Assembly: GCA_013314775.1 (NCBI GenBank)
Contig: JABUFB010000016.1
Location: 79,099 to 143,098, forward strand
Length of the DNA stretch: 64,000 nucleotides
Reading direction: 5' to 3'
Source: Armatimonadota bacterium
GTDB taxonomy: Bacteria > Armatimonadota > Zipacnadia > Zipacnadales > JABUFB01
Below are positions 43,982 through 52,090 of the stretch, piece after piece. A program made the translations under genes and the position numbers. Position 1 is the stretch's first letter, and each line of letters opens with the position of its first letter. The notes below the pieces were generated by a model that did not search any database, was not told the DNA's origin, and was given only the letters and a program-made list of their open reading frames with translations.

Positions 43982-45691
43982 ATGTCCGAAGACAAGATCC
44001 CGCAGACCGATCAGCGCGCACGCGGCATGGCAGCCGACCCGCGCCTGCAGCAGAGGGCGCAGACAACGCTGACCGGCCTGCTGAGTATCGTCGCCGCGCT
44101 GTTTGGCGGCCTTACGCTCATCGTGGGCATTCTCTGGTGGCTGGTGAGCAAGACTTTTGGGCTCTGGCCCAAGGTTTTCATCATCGTGGCGGCCGTCTGC
44201 TTCATTTACGCCATCGTGGTGAACTTCCGGTCGATCGTGGCGAGTTTCAAACAGCGCCGCGTGGTCACGGGCATGAACACCGCGGTGTTCACGGTGATCA
44301 TCGTCGGCATCCTGGTGCTACTCAATGTAATCTCGGTTCGGCACCGATTCTTCCGGTATGACGCCACGGAGAACAAGCAGTACTCGCTGTCGGATCAGAC
44401 CCGCAAGGTTGTGAAGGCGCTGGACAAGGACGTGCAGATGATCGCCTTCATGTCTCCCGAGTATCCGGAGTATCGGCAGGTGCGCGACCGCCTCGAGGAG
44501 TATCGGGCGCTGTCTCCGCGTCTCAAGGTGGAGTACTATGATCCCCACACGCGTGTGGATAAGGTGCGCGAGTACAATGTGTCCGTTGACGGTTCGGTGA
44601 TCATCAAGGCCGGGGACCGGAAGGAAGACGTGATGGGCGGCGATGAGGAGCGCATCACCAGCGCGATCCTTGCGGTCACAACCGGCGACAAGACGAAGAT
44701 CTACTTCCTCACGGGGCACGGTGAGTTCGACCCGATGGAGCTTGGCCAGGACAGCGTGAATGACATCAAGCGCGCCCTGGAGACCCAGCAATACGCCGTC
44801 GAAACCCTGTCGCTGCTCAACAAGAAGGACGCTGTTGTGCCGCAGGATGCCGCCGCGGTGGTCATCGCGGGTGCCCAGCACCCGCTGCAGGAAGCGGAAA
44901 TGGCAGCTCTGAAGAAGTACGCCGACCAGGGTGGCAAGCTTTTCATCGCCCTGTCGAACACCCCCCAGGCCCCGGATTTCTCCGAGATCCTTGCTACCCG
45001 CGGCGTGAAGCCGTCGAAGGGCAAGATCATGGACCCCAACGCCGAGCATAACGCGGGAACGCCCACTATTCCTGCGGTGCTCAGGCCGGAGTCTCACGAA
45101 ATCACCCGCAATCTGCAGGGCCTGGTGTTCCCGATGGCGATGGCGCTGGAGGTCGAAGAGACACCGCCTCCGCCACCAAGCTACCCGGGCGCTCCGCCCC
45201 CGCCGGTTGATCAGAAAGCCACTGCGCTCATGAAGACCAGCGCCGACGCCTGGCTTGACAACCTCGGCCCCACGGGCAAAGGCAATGGTAGCCGTGATTC
45301 CGGCGAGGCAAGCGGTCCCTTTGTCATGGCTGCGGCCATCGATGAGAGCAAGAAGGACAAGCCGCCCACGCCGCCGGGGATGCCGCCCGAACCCGAGAAT
45401 GAAGAAGAAGGGCCGGGCACTCGAATCGTCGTTGTGGCGGACGCCGAGTTCATGACGGACCGGCTTATCGAGGCCAATCGGCTCTGGGCCAATGCCGCAT
45501 TCGCGCTGAACGCTATCAACTGGCTGGTGGGCAATGAGAAGCTGATCTCGATCCCGCCGAAGGAGACGGAGACCCCCTACCTGACCATGGTGGGAGCGCA
45601 GAAGGCCATCGCGACCGTACTGACCATTTTCGTGGTGCCTGGTCTCGTGGTGCTCGCCGGTGGCTTCGTCTGGTGGCGCCGAAGGAGGTAG
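43982..45691 (+). CDS. GldG-like ABC transporter auxiliary protein
   Basis: A 569-residue protein. Two N-terminal helices (about 36-80) precede a long extracytoplasmic domain of the GldG type (YDATENKQYSLSDQTRKVVKAL, KIYFLTGHGEFDP, VVIAGAQHPLQEAE, KKYADQGGKLFIALSN) and a proline-rich spacer (EETPPPPPSYPGAPPPP). A last helix (ATVLTIFVVPGLVVLAGG) is followed by WRRRR. Bacteria with this module include members without gliding motility, so a gliding role should not be assumed. AGGTGAGAG precedes the ATG at 43982. Confidence 0.9.
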   Translation: MSEDKIPQTDQRARGMAADPRLQQRAQTTLTGLLSIVAALFGGLTLIVGILWWLVSKTFGLWPKVFIIVAAVCFIYAIVVNFRSIVASFKQRRVVTGMNTAVFTVIIVGILVLLNVISVRHRFFRYDATENKQYSLSDQTRKVVKALDKDVQMIAFMSPEYPEYRQVRDRLEEYRALSPRLKVEYYDPHTRVDKVREYNVSVDGSVIIKAGDRKEDVMGGDEERITSAILAVTTGDKTKIYFLTGHGEFDPMELGQDSVNDIKRALETQQYAVETLSLLNKKDAVVPQDAAAVVIAGAQHPLQEAEMAALKKYADQGGKLFIALSNTPQAPDFSEILATRGVKPSKGKIMDPNAEHNAGTPTIPAVLRPESHEITRNLQGLVFPMAMALEVEETPPPPPSYPGAPPPPVDQKATALMKTSADAWLDNLGPTGKGNGSRDSGEASGPFVMAAAIDESKKDKPPTPPGMPPEPENEEEGPGTRIVVVADAEFMTDRLIEANRLWANAAFALNAINWLVGNEKLISIPPKETETPYLTMVGAQKAIATVLTIFVVPGLVVLAGGFVWWRRRR

Positions 45692-45695
45692 GCCC

Positions 45696-47231
45696 GTGCG
45701 CAAGTTCGCTGCAACACTCATCGCCTTCGTGGTCTTCGTCGGCCTGCTGATTTGGGTCGTCACGAAAGAGCGTGGCCGCGTGCCCGAGAAAGAGGAACTG
45801 CTGGCAAGAGAGATCAACGCCGGCGGCGGGCTGGTGAGTATCGAAGCGGTGAAGTTCGACACACCCGCCGTCGTGAATGCCGGCAAGCCGCTGAAGAAAG
45901 GACAGGATCCTGCCAAGCGCATCGAGCACCGCCGGCTGGCTCTCGAAAAACGGGGCGATGACTGGTTCATCACCAAACCCTTCGAGAGCATGGCAGACCC
46001 GGACGACGTAAAGCTCATGGTCGAGGCGGTGGAGCGGCTCAAGCCGACGGTTCGAAAGGACGCGGATCCGAATGCCAAGGAATTCGGCCTGGACAACCCG
46101 ACCCTGAAGGTGACCGTGAGGCTGAAGAACGGCAAGGTCATCGACATGACCCTCGGGGAGAACACCCCGGTGGGTGCCAAGGTGTTCGCGAAGATCGAGG
46201 GACGCGAGGGGCTGTACCTGTTCCCCAGCACCTTCACAACCGAGTTCCAGAAGGAAGCCGCCACGCTGCGGGACACCAAACTCGCGCGGTTCGCCAAGGA
46301 AGACGTGGTGGGCGTGACCTTCATCAATAAGCATGGGACCATCGCCGCGGAGAAGAAGCAGAAGGGCGAAAAGGTGGACTGGCGCATCACGAAGCCGGGA
46401 GAGTACAAAGGTGACGAGTGGTCCATCACCACGGCCTTCGGGAAGCTTACAGAGACCGAGGCGAAGGACTTCATCGAAAAGCCCGGTGATCTGAAAAAGT
46501 ACGGTCTGGACAAACCTCGCGTGAAGGTGATCGTGGAGCTCAAAGACGGCAAGAGCGTGGAGGTTCTTGTGGGCAAACAGACCCGCAAGCGCGTGAAGAC
46601 CTCGGAGTACAGTGATACGACCGAAGAGAAGGATCTCGTCTACGCCATGCGCACGGGCCGCAATGAGGTGCTGCTGGTAGACAACACCCTGTTCGACGAC
46701 CTGAACAAGGACCTCATGGCCATGCGTGACAACCACGTCCTGGACTTCAAGCGCGACAAGGTGAAGTCCATCCAGGTTGCCCGCCGCGGTGGCTACAGCT
46801 TCACCGTGAACCGGGCCGGGGACGACTGGGTTCTTGCATCGCCCCCCGGACCCGCCAAGAAGACCAAGGTGGACGATATTCTCTGGGACCTCAGCGATCT
46901 GGAAGCCCGGGAATATATGGGCGCGGCAGTGGACCTGAAAGCCGTTGGCCTTGCGGTGCCCGCGACCGTGATCACCCTGGAGTTCCTGGGCGGCAAGCCG
47001 GTGAAGATCAAGTTTGGCGACAAGGTGAAAAAAGGCGACGAGACGCTGTACTACTGCCAGGTCAATGACGAGAGGCAGGTATACAAGGTGCCGCAGCTTG
47101 TGATCAACGACTTGCCCGGCGGGGTGGATGATATCAAGCAGTCGTCCGAGGACCTCGGCAAGTCGAAGAGTGAACTGCCCGACCTGTCGGGGACCGAGGA
47201 CGATACCTCGCCCACTTCATCGGACAACTGA
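45696..47231 (+). CDS. DUF4340 domain protein of the Gld-like operon
   Basis: A 511-residue protein. The start GTG at 45696 has AAGGAGGT 7 bases upstream and places a single N-terminal TM helix (FAATLIAFVVFVGLLIWVV). The remainder is an extracytoplasmic repeat of DUF4340-style modules, with repeated YxVNPxxxGDWVL-like turns such as GGYSFTVNRAGDDWVLA and LEKRGDDWFITKPFES. It starts only 4 bases after the GldG-like gene stop. DUF4340 proteins typically accompany GldA-F-G modules, where they may hold the complex in the envelope. Lys/Asp-rich composition is notable. Confidence 0.9.
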   Translation: MRKFAATLIAFVVFVGLLIWVVTKERGRVPEKEELLAREINAGGGLVSIEAVKFDTPAVVNAGKPLKKGQDPAKRIEHRRLALEKRGDDWFITKPFESMADPDDVKLMVEAVERLKPTVRKDADPNAKEFGLDNPTLKVTVRLKNGKVIDMTLGENTPVGAKVFAKIEGREGLYLFPSTFTTEFQKEAATLRDTKLARFAKEDVVGVTFINKHGTIAAEKKQKGEKVDWRITKPGEYKGDEWSITTAFGKLTETEAKDFIEKPGDLKKYGLDKPRVKVIVELKDGKSVEVLVGKQTRKRVKTSEYSDTTEEKDLVYAMRTGRNEVLLVDNTLFDDLNKDLMAMRDNHVLDFKRDKVKSIQVARRGGYSFTVNRAGDDWVLASPPGPAKKTKVDDILWDLSDLEAREYMGAAVDLKAVGLAVPATVITLEFLGGKPVKIKFGDKVKKGDETLYYCQVNDERQVYKVPQLVINDLPGGVDDIKQSSEDLGKSKSELPDLSGTEDDTSPTSSDN

Positions 47232-47253
47232 CGGTAACTCCAGGGACACTGTG

Positions 47254-47278
47254 CGGCGCCGGCGACCTGCCGGCGCCG
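47254..47278 (+). terminator. hairpin terminator at end of the Gld-like operon
   Basis: A 10-bp stem CGGCGCCGGC/GCCGGCGCCG with loop GACCT begins 23 bases after the DUF4340 gene. Only two U residues follow, so the strength is uncertain. Confidence 0.55.
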
Positions 47279-47309
47279 TTGTCGTATCCCTTGGCTGAAG
47301 GAGCTGTCA

Positions 47310-47798
47310 ATGCCCACGATCCACCTGGCATTCGGCCCACAATGGACGCTGGAGACCGCCGGTCCATGGTCAGTGAGTGCGGAGGGGGCCGGGCCGCTCG
47401 TGATGGAGCGAACCGCATCACCATACAGTCAAGGCGCATTTGCACGGGCCTCGTACTCGGCGCCGGTTTTCAACGCGCCGGTGAGAAGGCTGGTCCGGTT
47501 CCGGATCGACTGCGTGGCTCCCGCGGCGGAGGCGCGTGGAATGGGGGGCTCTGCCATCGCTCGCTGTGAGATCTGGACGGACCGCGTCCTGGTCTGGACT
47601 GGTCTCGTGGGAGGGCCGGCGGGGGAGATGGGCTACCACGAGGCCGAGTTCAATAGCCCAGGAGGGGGGCATATTCTGGTCGAACTCCGCGTGGAAGATA
47701 CGGACGGGACGGCAGGACCGATGCGCGTCGAGTGGTCCCAGTTGCGGCTGGAATTGCTGGGTTTCGGTGAAGCGCCCGGACCGTGGCCACCGCAGTGA
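47310..47798 (+). CDS. hypothetical beta-rich protein
   Basis: A 162-residue protein without an export signal. AAGGAG precedes the ATG. Alternating hydrophobic strands (VRRLVRFRIDCVAPA, ARCEIWTDRVLVWTG, HILVELRVEDTDG) indicate one beta-sandwich. It sits after the Gld-like operon and before a convergent membrane protein gene. I do not recognise the family. Confidence 0.65.
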   Translation: MPTIHLAFGPQWTLETAGPWSVSAEGAGPLVMERTASPYSQGAFARASYSAPVFNAPVRRLVRFRIDCVAPAAEARGMGGSAIARCEIWTDRVLVWTGLVGGPAGEMGYHEAEFNSPGGGHILVELRVEDTDGTAGPMRVEWSQLRLELLGFGEAPGPWPPQ

Positions 47799-47829
47799 TG
47801 AGCGATCCGCTGCCTGGGGAATGGCTGCG

Positions 47830-48384
47830 CTATGCGACCAGGCGCAGGATCAGAGACACCGCAGCCTGAGATACCACAGCTGCTCCGAGGAATGCGAAGA
47901 CGAACCTACCTGCTCCCAGTTTTGTCGGTGCACAGGCACGCCCCATGCTCCAGGCGTGACCGCCGACGCAGAGCGCTGTCCCCAGCGCCCAGGTCGCGAC
48001 TGCAAGCCACGTGCCGACGGTTGCCTGATCCAGACGGAGCAGATTGGGGAAGCGATCGGGATCGATGGGCAGGCCGTTTACCACGATGGGGCGCAGGACG
48101 GCCACGAGAAGCAGCAGGGGAAGGACCGTCGCCCGAGCCCACAAAGCGGCTTCCAGCCGGCGCGCGAACACGGCTCGGGGACAGGTCAGCGTGATGGCTG
48201 CGAACACCGCCAGGAGTGGGGTGAGAACGTCGAGGACAGCCATGAGCAAGTGGTGGGGCACCGTGGGTGCGTAGACGGCCACGAGCCAACCCGTTCGGAG
48301 GCCAGTGACAAGGTGCAGCGCCACGAGAGCCACCTGCAACAGCACCAGAGCGACAGTGGCCTGAACTCCCACGGGGCAGCCCAC
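47830..48384 (-). CDS. hypothetical integral membrane protein
   Basis: A 184-residue protein of four to five hydrophobic helices (ATVALVLLQVALVALHLV, HLLMAVLDVLTPLLAVFAAITL, ATVLPLLLLVAVLRPI, GTWLAVATWALGTALC, FVFAFLGAAVVSQAAVSLIL). It ends with a short basic tail. It starts 3 bases after the histidine kinase gene, so it is cotranscribed with it. A GTG at 48372 is an alternative start with better Shine-Dalgarno spacing. It might be the membrane partner of the otherwise soluble kinase. Confidence 0.7.
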   Translation of the reverse strand: MGCPVGVQATVALVLLQVALVALHLVTGLRTGWLVAVYAPTVPHHLLMAVLDVLTPLLAVFAAITLTCPRAVFARRLEAALWARATVLPLLLLVAVLRPIVVNGLPIDPDRFPNLLRLDQATVGTWLAVATWALGTALCVGGHAWSMGRACAPTKLGAGRFVFAFLGAAVVSQAAVSLILRLVA

Positions 48385-48387
48385 CTC

Positions 48388-50076
48388 TTAGCCAGGCAGC
48401 CCGCGCTGAGGCACAGGCAGGCGAATGGTCATGGTCGTCCCGGCGCCCACTCGGCTGTCCACCTCGAGGCTTCCCCCGTGTTCTTCCTCAACGATCCGTC
48501 GCGTGGAATGAAGCCCCAGACCTGTTCCGGTGGCCTTGGTGGTGAAAAAAGGCTCAAAAAGCTGCGCCTGAATATCCTCGGGGATGCCGGGGCCGTTATC
48601 TGTGACTTCCAGCAACACCTCATGGTCCTCGAGGGTCGTGGTGATGATGACCTTCGCATTCTCCTGTCTGTCCAGAGCGTCGGCTGCGTTGAGGATCAAG
48701 TTCAGCAGCGCTCGCTCCATCTGCGGCGGGTCGAGACGCAGTTGCGGCAGATTGTCGGCGAGATGAAGCTCAATCGCGATGCCTCGGTGGATGAGCTCGG
48801 TTCGGACCAGGGTGAGGGTGCTGTCCACAATCGGGTTCAGGTCTCCGAGTTCCAGCACCACGTCGGATGCCCGGGAGAAAGCCAGCAGGCGCTGGACCAT
48901 GGTTTGGAGACGTTCCATCTGCCGGCCAAGCACATCCCGCGCGCGCTCGTCCACCTGTTTCCCACTCAGCAACAGGTCCACCAGAGGTTTGATAGGGGTC
49001 ACAATGTTCGCCATGTCATGGGCGATGCTGGCCGCCAGCGTGCCCACCGTCGCCACGCGCTCAGAGCGAACCAGTTGATCCTGGGCTGCGCGCAGGTCGT
49101 CATAGGCGCTACGTAGATCGGTATAAAGACGCGCGTTCTCCAATGCGATTGCCGTCTGGGCTGCGATGCCGTTGACCAGATGCACATCGTTCTCGCTGAA
49201 GACATGGGTCTGGGAGGATGTGTCCAGATAGATGACGCCGATCGGTTGGCCGTGAGCAATCATCGGCGCGCAGATGGCGGATCGAATGCGCAAGTCGTGG
49301 ACGCTGTCGGCATCCATGAAACGGGCATCGGCGGTGGCGTCACTGGTGAGAATGGCCATGCGCTGCGAAAGGGCTTGATCTACTATGTGCGCGCTAATCC
49401 GCAGGGCAGACGTGTCTTCTCCGGGTTCGATGTTGTCCCCGCGGCGACGCACCACTCGAGGGATGGGCTGGGGTGGGTCACCCTCAAGAAGCAGCAGAGA
49501 TGCCTGCTCGGCCGGGATGACGTTCATGATGCGGTCCACGGCGACGCGCAGCAGGTGCGGGACTTCGAGGATCGATCCCAGCGCCAGGGCGAAGTCGAGA
49601 AGCACTCCGAGCCGATAACGGGCATCGGCGCCGTCTTCCATTCCGCCGGGAGCGTGGACGGCGTCCAGCGCGAAAACGATACGGGCATCGCCGCCACCTG
49701 CGCCCTCGTCGGTTGGTTCATCGGCAACCAGAACCACCTGGTCCGCCGGGTCAGGATCAGCGCCGGTGTCATCCATGAGTTCGAGCCGGAGCCAGGTGCG
49801 GCCAATGCGGAAGCGGTCGCCGGGTTTGAGCGGTGCGGGGGCATAGATGCGCCGGCTGCCAAGGAAGGTCCCATTCGCGCTGGCCTGGTCTTCGAGGAAC
49901 CACTCGCCAGACCGCCGCACCAGGCGGGCGTGATGGCGAGAAGCTTTCAGGTCGGTGGGCAGGCAGACATCATTATCCGGCTTGCGCCCGATGGTCACAG
50001 AGTCGGACGTGAGGGGGAACTCCATTCCGGCGAGATCGCCGTCAATGACAACGACGCGCATCATCCCCGGCACCAT
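48388..50076 (-). CDS. FHA-GAF histidine kinase
   Basis: A 562-residue cytosolic kinase. Residues 6-100 are a forkhead-associated domain (VTIGRKPDND, SRHHARLV at 47-54, and DQASANGTFLGS near 63-74), which reads phosphothreonine. Residues about 165-320 form a GAF domain (AEQASLLLLEGD, SAICAPMIAHGQPIGVIYLD). The dimerisation helix carries IAHDMANIVTP with His353. The ATPase has LNLILNAADAL, VTDNGPGIP, LFEPFFTTKATGTGLGL. No response regulator lies next to it. FHA input suggests coupling to Ser/Thr kinases. Start at 50076 is a choice between three ATGs near the N-terminus. Confidence 0.9.
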   Translation of the reverse strand: MVPGMMRVVVIDGDLAGMEFPLTSDSVTIGRKPDNDVCLPTDLKASRHHARLVRRSGEWFLEDQASANGTFLGSRRIYAPAPLKPGDRFRIGRTWLRLELMDDTGADPDPADQVVLVADEPTDEGAGGGDARIVFALDAVHAPGGMEDGADARYRLGVLLDFALALGSILEVPHLLRVAVDRIMNVIPAEQASLLLLEGDPPQPIPRVVRRRGDNIEPGEDTSALRISAHIVDQALSQRMAILTSDATADARFMDADSVHDLRIRSAICAPMIAHGQPIGVIYLDTSSQTHVFSENDVHLVNGIAAQTAIALENARLYTDLRSAYDDLRAAQDQLVRSERVATVGTLAASIAHDMANIVTPIKPLVDLLLSGKQVDERARDVLGRQMERLQTMVQRLLAFSRASDVVLELGDLNPIVDSTLTLVRTELIHRGIAIELHLADNLPQLRLDPPQMERALLNLILNAADALDRQENAKVIITTTLEDHEVLLEVTDNGPGIPEDIQAQLFEPFFTTKATGTGLGLHSTRRIVEEEHGGSLEVDSRVGAGTTMTIRLPVPQRGLPG

Positions 50077-50283
50077 CCACTCTCAGTAGCCTGCCGCTGA
50101 GGTCCGGCCTGCCTGGACTGGGCGCGGCAGGTCCAGCTTGGCACTGCCGAGCATCCTGCGCAATGCGGTCTGCGTTGACGAACCGGAAGCGCCAGAGTAT
50201 ATTCGACCCAGAGTACGGGTATGCTCATTTCGCGGACGGCTGCGATAATCTCCAGCAAAGCAGAGAAACGGGGCGATTATACC

Positions 50284-50931
50284 ATGATGACTCGGAGGCG
50301 TCGAGAGCGCCGCCGTGGCTTCTCCATGGTGGAAGTGACGGTAGTTACCGGTATCCTCGCCACCCTTGCGGGGCAGTCCGGCAGCGCATACTTGCAGGCG
50401 AAAAACAAGGCCGCTGCAGACCAATGTCTGAATAACCTCAAGCAACTGTACTCGGCCATCCAGATGGTGGCCGACGACAACGATGGCCGCCTTCCGAAGG
50501 CCTGGTTCTTCCCGTGGAAAGGCCAGCAGTCTGATGCGGGTTGGCAACTGGATCCGAACGATCCATACAACCTGGCGAATATCGTTGCAGGCCGCAATAG
50601 CTCGATCCGGAAGCTGTTCGTCTGTCCAGCTGCGCCGGAGGCCTGGCAGAAGTTGGGCATCACCTATGTCTATAATGACACACTGGGCGGCAGGATGCTG
50701 GATTCGATTCCGAACTCGCCCAACGTCTGGCTGCTCATGGACGCCAATGTCATCAACATGGAGAAGTTTCCGGCACCCCATATCGACGGGTACAATGTGC
50801 TTTTCTGTGACGGGCACGTGAAGTGGGTGCCGCGCGGTGCCATTGGACAGGTCTTCCAGGCGGGGCTCATTGGCCAGCAGACCCCACCCGGCGGCGGGGG
50901 CGGCGGCGGAGACATGGACGACATCTGGTAG
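50284..50931 (+). CDS. pilin-like protein with N-terminal methylation motif
   Basis: A 215-residue pseudopilin of the DUF1559/H-X9-DG style. The prepilin cleavage motif is RRRG followed by FSMVEV (Glu at +5), with a hydrophobic helix (VTVVTGILATLAGQSGSAYL). The helix continues into KAAADQCLNNLKQLYSAIQM, the usual Armatimonadetes/Planctomycetes pattern. The C-terminus shows VLFCDGHVKWVP, the DG of the H-X9-DG region, and a Gly-rich tail. It would be cleaved by prepilin peptidase and assembled. The Gly after RRR is present and the hydrophobic segment is shorter than in major pilins. Confidence 0.88.
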   Translation: MMTRRRRERRRGFSMVEVTVVTGILATLAGQSGSAYLQAKNKAAADQCLNNLKQLYSAIQMVADDNDGRLPKAWFFPWKGQQSDAGWQLDPNDPYNLANIVAGRNSSIRKLFVCPAAPEAWQKLGITYVYNDTLGGRMLDSIPNSPNVWLLMDANVINMEKFPAPHIDGYNVLFCDGHVKWVPRGAIGQVFQAGLIGQQTPPGGGGGGGDMDDIW

Positions 50932-50978
50932 TGCAGGAATGCTCGAACAACGGGGGTGGGCTGCCGGGAACGGGTGGC

Positions 50979-51266
50979 CTACTCCCGTCCCTCATCGACG
51001 CGCTCCGCTGCAATGCCTCTGTCGGTCTCCACGAAGCGGTAAACTTCATATCTGCCGTCGGCCCTGATTCGGAGCTGGTTATTCTCGGTCTCTACCGAAT
51101 CACGGCTCGCGGGTGTTCGTGGATACCGGCCGGCCATGGGGTCCGGGGGGTAGCTCAGGCGCAGTGCAAGCAGCATGGTGAAGCCGAAGATCAATGCGCA
51201 CAGAGCATAGGCCTTGAGCTGCCGCTTGCTAAACGATACGCGCTTGCGGGGCATCTGCCAACTCAT
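50979..51266 (-). CDS. small single-pass membrane protein, unknown function
   Basis: A 95-residue protein. Basic N-terminus (RKRVSFSKRQLK), one helix (AYALCALIFGFTMLLALRL), then a periplasmic stretch rich in Arg and Pro. No clear Shine-Dalgarno, and the ATG at 51254 is possible. It lies 80 bases after the methyltransferase gene in the same direction, so it could close that operon. It shows no recognisable motif. Confidence 0.5.
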   Translation of the reverse strand: MSWQMPRKRVSFSKRQLKAYALCALIFGFTMLLALRLSYPPDPMAGRYPRTPASRDSVETENNQLRIRADGRYEVYRFVETDRGIAAERVDEGRE

Positions 51267-51346
51267 GGGGGCAATTTAGCACGCCCACCGTGCAACGTCA
51301 ACGCGCCGGTTGTCTCCCGTCGTCGAGTCCCTCGTGATCCACCAGT

Positions 51347-52090
51347 TCATGCCGGCTTGCGGGCTTCCACAAGCACGTAGGGGACGTGCACAAATGCCTG
51401 CCAGTTGCCCCGGGTGTGGTCAAGTTGGTTCGCGACTGAGGCGACGCGCCGGCGGCTTTGGGGGTCAAGATGCAGGCCCATGAGCAGGCGCGCACCGTCG
51501 GAGTTCGGGGGGCAAGGTATGTTCTGCAATTCCACGCGCACGTGGAGCCCCACGCGTTCGGCGGCTCCTGGGAGTTTTCGGCCGACCTGCGGATCCGCGC
51601 CTGCCGCGAGTAGTCCATCAAGCCACAGGTCGCGCAGAGAGATCTCGGGGGGAAACTCCAGCATCCCCCCGTAATCGGGTTCGATTGCGACCAGCAAGCC
51701 GCCCGGAGCCAGCACGCGCGCCGTCTCGGCCATCGATCGGTCGAGATCAGCGATCCAGAGGAGGGCGTTCTGGCACAGGACCAGATCGAAGCATCTGTCC
51801 GGGAAGGGCAGCGCAGTGGCATCAGCCTGCACCAGGGGCCCGGTGAAAATGCCGGAACGCCGGGCAGGGCCCGCATCCTTGTCCAAGCCAATTACCAATC
51901 CGCCGGCAGCATCCGATCGCCGCTGGAGTTCGGCGGTTACATTGCCGTGACCGCAGCCAATCTCCAGCACCCGGCGTCGCAGGGCGATCTGTGCCCTGCG
52001 CAGGAGCCTGCCACGAGGCCCGGCAAGCCAGTCGGACAGGCGGATCGCCTCGTCGAGTGCGGGCAGGCCGGGCCTTTCTTCGATGCTCAT
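51347..52090 (-). CDS. class I SAM-dependent methyltransferase
   Basis: A 247-residue enzyme with motif I VLEIGCGHGN, the acidic motif II VIGLDKDAG, DATALPFPDRCFDLVLCQNALLW (motif III/IV), and APGGLLVAIEPD. The fold is Rossmann-like and cytosolic. The ATG at 52090 overlaps the TGA of the Cys-Ala tail protein gene (ATGA), so the two are translationally coupled. Target not known. Its linkage to the radical SAM genes makes a modification role for the Cys-Ala tail or for a cofactor plausible but unproven. Confidence 0.88.
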   Translation of the reverse strand: MSIEERPGLPALDEAIRLSDWLAGPRGRLLRRAQIALRRRVLEIGCGHGNVTAELQRRSDAAGGLVIGLDKDAGPARRSGIFTGPLVQADATALPFPDRCFDLVLCQNALLWIADLDRSMAETARVLAPGGLLVAIEPDYGGMLEFPPEISLRDLWLDGLLAAGADPQVGRKLPGAAERVGLHVRVELQNIPCPPNSDGARLLMGLHLDPQSRRRVASVANQLDHTRGNWQAFVHVPYVLVEARKPA

